A stretch of DNA of 64,000 bases from JBCBAP01 sp038532435 (GTDB taxonomy: Bacteria; Pseudomonadota; Alphaproteobacteria; Rhodobacterales; Rhodobacteraceae): positions 7,692-71,691 of the forward strand of contig JBCBAP010000014.1 in the NCBI GenBank assembly GCA_038532435.1, in the 5' to 3' direction. Below are positions 25,138-34,600 of the stretch, one piece after another. The number at the start of each line of letters is the position of its first letter. Position 1 is the first letter of the stretch. The notes below the pieces were generated by a model. The model did no database searches. It saw only the letters and a list, made by a program, of their open reading frames with translations, and was not told the origin of the DNA. The translations under genes were made by a program, and so were the position numbers.

Positions 25138-27333
25138 CTACCGCTTTGAGCGGGCGATGTGAGTGCCGTCCCAGTCCGGTGCCGGGGGCGCTGTCCGATA
25201 GCTCGCGATGCGGGAGGCGAACTCGCGGGCGAGGTGCGCAGGGTCGCAGCCGGAGCATGCGCACTCCGACAGCGCTGCGAAGGCGTGTTCTGCTGCGTTC
25301 CAGTCCCGGTCGCGCAAGTGCCCCCGAGCCGTTGCGAGATGTTCCCGTAGCGCCGAGACCCCTTCGGTCCCCTCATCGAGGACGGTGTAGACGGTCACCG
25401 GCCGCTCGCGTCCCTTGACCGAAACCCTGTCGAGCTCGATGGCAACGAGGCCCGGCGGCAATGCGCCGATCATGTCCTCGCCGACGCAGTTAGGCACCCC
25501 GTAGATGCGGGTCAGCCCTTCGAGCCGGGCGGCAAGCGTGACGCTGTCCCCCATGCAGGTGTAGCTCAGCCGGTCGGCGGAGCCCATGAGGCCCACATAG
25601 CTCGCCCCGGTGTTGAGACCGACGCCGATGCCGAGCGCCGGCAAGCCGTCACGCACAAGCTCCGCGTTCAACTTTTCTATCGCTGCATCGATGTCGCCAA
25701 GTGCGGTAAGCGCGCGGGCCCGGTGATCCTCCTGTTTCAGCGGGGCGTTCCAGAAGGCCATTACCGCATCGCCCATGAACTTGTCGATCGTCGCTCCGGT
25801 GCGGAGGAGCGCGCCGGTAACGGCGCTCAGGTAACGGTTCACAAGGTGAACAACCTCCTCCGGCGACAGACGCTCTGTAATGGAGGTGAAGCCGCGCATG
25901 TCGACGAACATGACGCTAACCTCCCGCTCCGCCCCGTCTGGGGTCAGTCCCTCGCGCGGGTCACGCAGGATGTCATCCATCACGGGCTTGGGCAGGAAAT
26001 AAGCGAAACGGGCGTTGATCGCCCGGCGCGCCCGTTCCTTCGAGAGGTATCCGATGGTGGTGTTGGGGACATAGACCAGCATGATCGCCACCACCGGCAT
26101 CACTGGATTGAAGAGAAGGCCCGCGCCGCGGAACGCGAGGAAAGCACCGCCGATCGTGCCCCCCGCGAGCGCCATCCCCGCCCAAAGCCCGGCAAGCGGC
26201 GCATCACGCATCTGCGCGAGTGTTATCGCGCCGCCAAAGACCACCACCAGAAGAACCTCGAGCCCCAGTGCCCAGTCGGGGCGGGTGAGAAACGTTCCCG
26301 CGATCATCTGCTCGAGCGCCTCCGCATGGACCAGCACGCCGGGGATCTGACCATCGAGGGGCGATTTTCGGATGTCCGAGAGGCCCTGGGCCGACGCGCC
26401 GATCAGCACCAGCTTCCCACCGATCCGGTTCGCCAGCGGCGCACCTTCACCAGCCGGGTCGAGCACGTCCCGGGCCGATGTGACCCGCCCTTCCCGGGCT
26501 CCGCTGAAATGCACCCGCAGGGATCCATCCGCTTCGAGCGGGACGGTCACCGCCCCGACCCGCAGCGCGGTCGGCACCGATCGCCCGCCGACGACATCGC
26601 CGGACGCGGATGAGGTGCGCAGAAGGTGCGATCCGGCACCCTGTGCCACCCGCAGCAGTTCGGTGGAGAGGGCCGGCACCAGCGTCTCCCCGATCCGGGA
26701 GACGAGCGGCACCCCCCTGACGATCCCGTCTGGGCCTTGGGTCGGCGTGATCGTCCCGATCCCCGCCGCCGCATCCGCCAAGACGGGCAAGGGCATGACC
26801 GCGCTGCCAAAGTGCTGCAGCCCGCCATCCGGCAGTTCCCCGGCAACGGATATTCCCGCCTTCACCACGGGCATGGACCCGGTGCCGTCCCTGCCAGACA
26901 TGGCGAGCACGACGGGCCCGCGCCCGATCGCCTCCGCGAACTGGATATCGTGTGAGGGACCCTGCGGAATGCCCGCTTCGTCGCCGGACGAAAAGCGGTG
27001 CAGGCTCCGGCTCAGGACCTCCGGCGAGGTCCGGTCGGGCTCCGCAAACAGCACATCGTAGCCGATGGCGACGGCGCCGTGAGCAAAGAGGCGATCTGTC
27101 AGTTCCGCAAGATACGTCCGCGGCCAGGGCCACTGGCCAAGGGCGGCCAGCGCCGCCTCGTCGATGTCGACCACATGGACCGGGCTTTGCGGATCGTAGT
27201 TGCGGGGATAGGCCCTTTGGTAGCTGTCGAAGACGACCTCCCGCACCCGCTCCAGCGCCGCGCCTGGCCAGATCGTCAGGACGATGCAGAGTGCGGTCAG
27301 CGCGGGTCCGAGCAGCAGCGGCCAGCGTGTCAT
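25138..27333 (-). CDS. CHASE2-domain class III adenylate/guanylate cyclase
   Basis: 731 residues. An N-terminal membrane segment, then an extracytoplasmic CHASE2 sensor (~30-330; VHVVDIDEAALAALGQWPWP and VAIGYDVLFAEPDRTS are typical), three membrane segments (~345-425), then a class III cyclase domain at ~465-640. Metal Asp residues lie in VSVMFVDMRGFTSITERL and MGDAVMAFW; the purine Lys is in ATIDKFMGD and the Asp in YTCMGDS, suggesting ATP. The transition-state Asn is replaced by Thr (SVTLAARLE, where VNLAARLE is usual); the Arg is kept. It overlaps neither neighbour and follows the Popeye-like gene by 18 bases. Confidence 0.9.
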   Translation of the reverse strand: MTRWPLLLGPALTALCIVLTIWPGAALERVREVVFDSYQRAYPRNYDPQSPVHVVDIDEAALAALGQWPWPRTYLAELTDRLFAHGAVAIGYDVLFAEPDRTSPEVLSRSLHRFSSGDEAGIPQGPSHDIQFAEAIGRGPVVLAMSGRDGTGSMPVVKAGISVAGELPDGGLQHFGSAVMPLPVLADAAAGIGTITPTQGPDGIVRGVPLVSRIGETLVPALSTELLRVAQGAGSHLLRTSSASGDVVGGRSVPTALRVGAVTVPLEADGSLRVHFSGAREGRVTSARDVLDPAGEGAPLANRIGGKLVLIGASAQGLSDIRKSPLDGQIPGVLVHAEALEQMIAGTFLTRPDWALGLEVLLVVVFGGAITLAQMRDAPLAGLWAGMALAGGTIGGAFLAFRGAGLLFNPVMPVVAIMLVYVPNTTIGYLSKERARRAINARFAYFLPKPVMDDILRDPREGLTPDGAEREVSVMFVDMRGFTSITERLSPEEVVHLVNRYLSAVTGALLRTGATIDKFMGDAVMAFWNAPLKQEDHRARALTALGDIDAAIEKLNAELVRDGLPALGIGVGLNTGASYVGLMGSADRLSYTCMGDSVTLAARLEGLTRIYGVPNCVGEDMIGALPPGLVAIELDRVSVKGRERPVTVYTVLDEGTEGVSALREHLATARGHLRDRDWNAAEHAFAALSECACSGCDPAHLAREFASRIASYRTAPPAPDWDGTHIARSKR

Positions 27334-27351
27334 CCCCGAACCCCCGGGGGG

Positions 27352-28050
27352 TCACCCATGGTGGGCGAGCCCGGTGCGGTGGGGTTCCAGCACGATCCCG
27401 TCCATGGGCACGCTCAGCAACACCTTCGTCGCCAGGTCCCTGCTGAAGAGCGCGATCATGCTGTTGTTGAGCGCCGGAGACCGCGCCATCAGCTTCCGCA
27501 ACGCGGCCATGTCGATGCTCACATACTCCGTATCGTCGGGCACATATACTGCGGCGCTGGAGGGCTGATCGGTCAGGAAGGCGATCTCGCCGGCGAAGGC
27601 AGGGCCGCGCCCGTCATAGATCTCGCCCCGCTTCAGGATCTCGAACCGCTCCCCGAGGATGACGTAGAGACGGCCGAGCGGCGCACCCTCCTCGATGATC
27701 TTGGTCTGTTCAGTACTCCGATGCCATGTCACGAGGCCGTAGACCTTGCGAAACTGCCCAGGTGTGAGCGTCGAGAAATGGGTGTAGAGCCTGCGCTGAT
27801 CCCGGGTCATCCGCACCTTCGTCCGCTCGAAGATGATGAGGATCACGAGGAAAAGATTGATCGAAGCCAGAACCCCGTTCGATCCCACCGATTGCAGGAT
27901 CGGCACCGGCTGCAGCGCGTAGAACAGTAGATCGCAAATGATGCCAAGGCTGACCAGCAGGCGCAGCACCAACTCGTCCCGCACGATAAATCCCGTCGCC
28001 TTCAGGATCAGTCCGGCCAACAGAAGATACGCTACCAATTCTTGAGACAT
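27352..28050 (-). CDS. Membrane protein with Popeye-like cyclic nucleotide-binding domain
   Basis: 232 residues. Three membrane segments at ~5-80 (LVAYLLLAGLILKATGFIV, LVSLGIICDLLFYALQPV, ASINLFLVILIIFE) precede a cNMP-binding fold at ~100-225. The layout equals that of Popeye proteins. The phosphate-binding cassette reads FAGEIAFLTDQPSSAAVYV: the usual Arg of PRSA is Ser, as in Popeye-type sites. The end (IALFSRDLATKV) also recalls Popeye domains. It is the first gene of the minus-strand unit with the cyclase 18 bases downstream, so it is a likely receptor for the product. Confidence 0.75.
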   Translation of the reverse strand: MSQELVAYLLLAGLILKATGFIVRDELVLRLLVSLGIICDLLFYALQPVPILQSVGSNGVLASINLFLVILIIFERTKVRMTRDQRRLYTHFSTLTPGQFRKVYGLVTWHRSTEQTKIIEEGAPLGRLYVILGERFEILKRGEIYDGRGPAFAGEIAFLTDQPSSAAVYVPDDTEYVSIDMAALRKLMARSPALNNSMIALFSRDLATKVLLSVPMDGIVLEPHRTGLAHHG

Positions 28051-28631
28051 TCAACCCAACGCCATGACTTACGTGCCCGAAAGGAAGCGCAGTTACCTCC
28101 TCAGCACAAGACATTTCATGGCAATGCGCTTGCCAAGGCGACAAACTGGATCCTCTTTCGACACACACCGGCGCATGGTCAGGAGCGTGCGAGGTCTTTT
28201 GCCCGGCGTGCGGTCCACACAAACAACGCCCCCGTCTCCACTTTCGTGTCTGGGCGGATGCGGCGCGCGTGCGACGGGCCAGGGTCAGACGCCACATGGC
28301 CTCATAAGCGCTCGGTCCGAAGGCATGGATAGCGTGCATCTCACACTTTCGTCCGCATGTTTGGTTCACCGGCGCCAGAGGGCTGATCCGGCGATGGCTG
28401 CTGTCCATCGACGGCGTCAGAAGCCGGCTCATCGTTTAGGCGGCGACGAGGCCGAACACTTGAACGACGCTTCGCTGAGTGTCCGGCAACTCGGTCAGTG
28501 AGCCGATCCCCAACGGTTGCTTTTAGGTCCGTGCAGGAACGAGCCGGATTTCCTCCTCCAACGTGCAAAGCAGCGGGGGTGCACGCCGGAGGAGGGTTAT
28601 CGCACCCGGCGCAGGCTCCGGGTGGTTTTGA
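28051..28631. other. Intergenic region between giant surface-protein gene and cNMP-binding gene
   Basis: 581 bases. It must hold the promoter of the Popeye-like/cyclase unit near 28060-28150 and the 3' end of the giant gene. Short open frames on both strands have no recognised domain. No clear terminator was seen. Confidence 0.6.
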
Positions 28632-31600
28632 TCAAGCGATTGTGTGGAAGTCGTATGCTGAGATGATGCCTGTTTCGTCGAAGGCGATGTAGTCGATGCG
28701 TTCGGCGGTGTGGTCGGTTTCGTCGTCCCTGCTGGTGTCTTCTTCCACGGACACGTCGAAGCCGGTGCCGGTGTTGCCGTCGCCCCGGGCCCAGGCCGGG
28801 TCGCTGCCCGCGAAGCTCGCGAGCGTGGCCAGGACGTGCGCATCGTCGGCGACCCCGTCGCCGAGTGCCACCGTCGCGCCCCCGTCGGTCACGCCGCCGG
28901 CGCTGCCTGCCAGCCAGCCGATGCCCCCCGAGGTGCCCGCGCCCGCCTCGATGGCGACCCAGCCGAGGGTCTCCACCGCGTGGCTGCCGTCATTGTTCGC
29001 CTCCTCCTCCTGCATGGTCAGCTCCACCCCGTCCGCATCCGCGGGGCGCTGGCGCGTGGTGACGAAGTCGCCGCCGTTGAGCGTCTGGACCTGGCTGAGG
29101 ACCACGGGCGTGTCGTCGAACTCCGCATCGAAGGTGACGCGCTCGAAGCCCTGGGAGGAGAGCCTGGAGCTGTCGACGGTGCCCGCCTCGAGCAGGCTGC
29201 CATCGGGCAGCATCCAGGTCCCCGCCTCGACGACGAGGTAGGTGACCGTCTCCGCGGTGTGGCGCCCGTCGAGATGGTTGGGCTCCTGCAGCTGCAGCGT
29301 CAGCTGATCGCCCGCGATCTCGCTGATGCGCACGGTCACCGGGTCGAGCCCGTTCTCCGTGGCGACGAACGCCACCACCACCGGGCTCTCGTAGCTCTGC
29401 GCCAGGGTCACCGTCTGCGCCACGTTGGTCAGCGCCAGCACGCCCGTCTCTGCGACCTGCTCGAGGGGGGCGGTGTAGAGCGTGCCGGCCCCGTCGAAGG
29501 CGATGTAGTCGATGCGTTCGGCGGTGTGGTCGGTTTCGTCGTCCCTGCTGGTGTCTTCTTCCACGGACACGTCGAAGCCGGTGCCGGTGTTGCCGTCGCC
29601 CCGGGCCCAGGCCGGGTCGCTGCCCGCGAAGCTCGCGAGCGTGGCCAGGACGTGCGCATCGTCGGCGACCCCGTCGCCGAGTGCCACCGTCGCGCCCCCG
29701 TCGGTCACGCCGCCGGCGCTGCCTGCCAGCCAGCCGATGCCCCCCGAGGTGCCCGCGCCCGCCTCGATGGCGACCCAGCCGAGGGTCTCCACCGCGTGGC
29801 TGCCGTCATTGTTCGCCTCCTCCTCCTGCATGGTCAGCTCCACCCCGTCCGCATCCGCGGGGCGCTGGCGCGTGGTGACGAAGTCGCCGCCGTTGAGCGT
29901 CTGGACCTGGCTGAGGACCACGGGCGTGTCGTCGAACTCCGCATCGAAGGTGACGCGCTCGAAGCCCTGGGAGGAGAGCCTGGAGCTGTCGACGGTGCCC
30001 GCCTCGAGCAGGCTGCCATCGGGCAGCATCCAGGTCCCCGCCTCGACGACGAGGTAGGTGACCGTCTCCGCGGTGTGGCGCCCGTCGAGATGGTTGGGCT
30101 CCTGCAGCTGCAGCGTCAGCTGATCGCCCGCGATCTCGCTGATGCGCACGGTCACCGGGTCGAGCCCGTTCTCCGTGGCGACGAACGCCACCACCACCGG
30201 GCTCTCGTAGCTCTGCGCCAGGGTCACCGTCTGCGCCACGTTGGTCAGCGCCAGCACGCCCGTCTCTGCGAACGCCGCGCCGTTGTTGAGGCCGGTCACG
30301 TCGGTGATCTCGAGCGCTGCGGCGGACACGCCCTGCAGCAGGACGCTGCCCGACGCGGGCGTGTCGCCGTAGGTTATCAGGGCGCCGTCGGCGGTGTCGG
30401 TGATCTCAAGATCGAAGAACGTGCCGCCCACCGCGGAGAGGTCGAGCGTGTCCTCCCCGACGGTGAAGTCGGTGATGATGTCCGCACCGTCCGCCGGGCC
30501 GAACAGGAACACATCCGCATCCGCGCCGCCGGTGAGGATGTCGTCGCCGGTGCCCCCGACGATCCGGTCATCCCCCGCAAGGCCGAGGATCTCGTCATCC
30601 CCGGCGAGGCCGTCCAGACTGTCGGCCTCCCCGGTTCCCAGAAGCAGGTTGCCGGTCCCGTCCGCCACCGCGTCGACCGCCTCGAAGGAGAGCGTGTAGT
30701 CGGCCAGCACGTCGCTGCCCGCCGCCTGCTTGACCTGAACCGAGTGGGCCTGGGTGGGGAAGACCGTGCGCACCCCGACGAAGCTGACGCCCCCGTCCCC
30801 GATGGGATCGGTGGACACGGGGGCGAAGGTCCCCGTCTGGTTGTTGAACGTCACGCTGAGCTGAAGCTCCGCGGCGCCGTCCGGGGTCGGGTCGTCCACG
30901 TCGAGGCGGAGGATGTAGCGCTCCCCCTCCTCGGCGCGGATCCGGAAGACATCCCTGTCCCCCTGGGTCTCGATCTCGCCGGAGATGCTCTCGCCCTCGC
31001 CGAGGGCGACCGGGGGCGGCCCGGCGAAGGATTCCGCATCGATGAAGTCATCCTGAAACGCCTCCACCGAGAGGGTGTAGGTGCCGAACTCGTCCGCGCC
31101 GGGCTCCGAGACCTCGAAGACGAAGGTCTCCGTCTCCGACGGCGTGAAGAGCATCTGCGCGTTCTGCCCGGTCCCGCCATTATCGTCCGTGCGGCCCCCG
31201 GAGAAGAACGAACTGCCGTTCAGCGTGCCCACCCGCAGGGAGGGATCGACCAGCGTGCCGGCGCCGGTTGCCGCCCCTTCCAGATTGATCAGGTACGCGG
31301 TCCCCGCCTCCAGCTCGACGCTGAAATAGTCCCGGTCCGAGGAGAATTGCAGATCGCCGGCCACGTCCTGGCCGATCTCGATGGGGGCAGGGCTGATCGT
31401 GCCCGACCGGTCCTCGTTCGGGTCATCGCCCAGATCATCCAGCTCGCGCACGGTGACCGTGTAGCTGCCGACATCCGTCCCATTCTGCGCCTCGACCGCG
31501 ACGAAGAACGCGATGTCGAGGTCGGCGGCGAAGCCGAACTCCAGCTGGCTGTTCCGGCCAAACCCGCTGTCCGCGTCGACGTCACCGAAGCCGGGGACGC

Positions 31601-34600
31601 CGTCGGTGAAAAGCCCGAACGTGACCTTCGGATCGGCCAGCGTGCCGCCGTTCGTGTCCACCCCCTCAACGTCAATGATGTAGTCCACGAAGGGCTCCGG
31701 GAAGAAATCCATCACGAAGATGTCCACGTCCGCAGCGGTCTCGATCTCACCCGTCACCGCCTCCCCAAGAGAAATCGTCCCCGCCGTCCCTTCCGTCTCT
31801 CCAATATCGTCGAGCACGTCGGCAATCGGGAGGGGGCCGGTGTCGCTGAACTGCACGAACTCGATGTTGCGCAGGATGTCATCGCCCTCGGTCAGCTCCT
31901 CGTGGGAGATGAGCACGTCGCCGTTGGCCAGAGATACGACGCTGAAGTCCTCGCGCGCGCCGTTGAAAACGGCCACGTCCTCGCCCGCGCCGCCGTCGAG
32001 CATGTCGTCGTCAGAGCCGCCCTCCAGGACATCGTCGCCATCGAACCCGTTGAGGATGTCGGTCCCCCCGAGACCGACGATCCGGTCCGCCTCCTCCGTG
32101 CCGTCGAGCGTGTCATCGCCTTCCGTGCCGGGGATGACCGGGCCAAGCTCCCTCGCGCCGAGATCGGCGAAGTTCGCGCCGTCCGCGCCGATGCCGGTCA
32201 GGTCCACCCGTTGCGCGCCGGAGCCGTCCTGCGCCGGGGCGTCCGGACCGGCGGCATCGAGCGCCGGATTGTCCGCATCCGCCTTGAGCGCGATGGTGGG
32301 GAACCCATCATTGTCGTCCAGCACCCCTGCGAGACCACCGTTTCGCTCCTCGGTCTGAGCGAAGACGAGGACAGGATCCGCGTTAATGATGTTGGGGTCG
32401 GTGGACGCGTCGAAGGCAGCGGTGTCCGCCCCAACGATGTTAGTCCCAAAGGCCTCGATCTCGCCTCTGCTGCTGGTCGCAAGTTCGGCTGGTGCGCTGG
32501 GATCGCCGGTGGTGTTGCCCAGCACGATGCTGTCGGTGATGCTGATGCCACCCAGCGCAAAACCGCCGCCCCCGCCGGTGCTCCCGCTCTCAACATGGTT
32601 GCCGCTGAAGGTTGAGTTGAGCATCGCGAACGATCCGGAACCGCCCGAAAAACCTCCCCCGAAGGTGGCGGCGGTGTTGTTTGCGACCACCGAGTTCTCG
32701 ATGCTGCTGTTGAGCGCCCGCACGCCGCCGCCAGAGCTTTCGCTTACGTTGTTGATGATCGTGGAGTCGATGATCCGCGTGCCGATGTCGCCAAACACGC
32801 CACCGCCGGAGCTGGTTGCGAAGTTGTCGGCGATCAGGCTGTTGCGGATCTCAAGATCGGGACCAAAGCCAGCGAAACCGCCGCCCACGCCAAACCTGCC
32901 CTCCGCGCGGTTTCCGCTGATGATGGAGTCTTCAATGGTCGTTTCGGCGCCTTCCGCAAAGATACCGCCGCCATCGCTGTCCTCTCCAGTGACGGCGTTA
33001 CCCCGAACCGTGATGTTGGAGGCAGTGAGCGTACCTTCCGTGTGGATCCCGCCGCCGCGGCTCTGGTCGCCGGTGGCGATGTTGCCGCTCACCTCCACGT
33101 TGGTCAGGGTCAGTTTGCCTTTGGCGTCGATGCCGCCGCCGTCCTCGCGAAAGCCCGAGACCCGCCCCCCGGTGACGGTCAGATCGGTCAGCGTCGCATC
33201 GCCCGCGAAGTTGAACACGTGAGTATTGTTGGCGAGCGCCGCCGCATCGGTGTTTTGCAGATCGGTGATATCGGTCCCGGCAAGGAGCGCGTCGTCGCCC
33301 TCCGCGTCGCCGGTGATCACGAGGTCCACAGCACCGGAGCCGTCGATGATGATCTCTTCTGTCGCTGCGAGCGTGCCCTCGGTCAGCCGGATCAGGCTCT
33401 CGGCCCCACCAGCAAAGACGGAGCTGTCGAAGGTGATCGTGTCGACCCCCTCGACCGTGTCGGCGAAGGCCAACGCCTCACGCAGGGAGGTAAGGCCGTC
33501 CGTCGCATCCACGACATCAAGGTTGGTGGTGACGATGAGACCGGGATCCTCGAGTTCGGACAGTTCCACTGCGCCCCGGTCAATACCGCCGAGCCCGCCC
33601 TGGCTTACCTCGCGCGGGGTGCCCGCGCCGCGCTGGTCGTTCTGAAAATCGTCGATACTGTCGATGATGTCCGTGCGGTCGCCGTCACCGTTGAGGTCGA
33701 GGTCCAGGTCTGCTTCGCTCAGCGTCGCGCCGATGTTTGCGGTGCCGCTCACCGTGTCGACTGCGGGGTTGGAGGCGGTCGCCTTCAACGCGACTGTCTG
33801 GGTCGGACCGCCATTGTTGCCCAGAACACCAGACTGGATGTCCGCGTCCGCCGCGTTTGGTGCCGTCTCCTCAAACACCGCCGTGACGTCGGCATTGCTG
33901 GTGGTGCTGTTCGTGCCGATGGAGGGTCCGCCGGTGAGAGAGACATTGTCGCCGATCGGTGCCGCGTTACCCGCAATGATGGAGTTCTTGACCGTCGCGA
34001 TCCCCTCCGCCTGGATCCCGCCCCCCGAGGTTCCGGAGGAGTTGCCGGTCACGGTGCTGTTCGTGACGCTGATGTTGAAATTCGAATGCAATCCACCGCC
34101 GGGGCTGTTGCTTGCGTCAGCGGCGTGGTTGTTCGCCACCGTGGTGTTGACTGCGACAAGGTCGCCCCGGCGAGCCTGCAGGCCCCCGCCTGAGGAGCCC
34201 CTGGCGCCGGTGCTGTTGCCTGAAACGGTGCTGTCGATCACTAGGATACCGCCAGCGCCGTCCCCGCGGACAGCGCCGCCGTCGCCCTCCTGACCAGTGG
34301 TGCTGTTGTCCGCCAGCGTGGAACGGAGGATGACCACGTCGCCCAACGCGTGGATGCCGCCGCCGCGGGCGCTCGACCCGCTGGTGTGATTGTCGCTCAC
34401 CGTGCTGTCGACCACATGGACGAAGCCAGTGGCCTTTACGCCGCCCCCTTCCGAGGCGGTGTTGGTCGTGGAGTTTCCGATGATCTTGCTGTCACGCACG
34501 ACCAGATCGCCCGACACGCGCACACCGCCGCCGTCTGCGTTGAGTCCCGTCGTCCGCCCGCCGGTGATGGTGATGCCTTGCAGGGTAGTGTCGTCCGCTG

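Noticed and set aside
28676..30271. Tandem repeat considered as CRISPR or insertion sequence
   Set aside because: The repeat is long, in frame inside a gene, and has no spacers, terminal inverted repeats or transposase.
28710..32615. Open frame of 1301 codons on the plus strand
   Set aside because: Antisense to the giant gene; its composition follows from the repeats on the other strand and it shows no domain or ribosome site.
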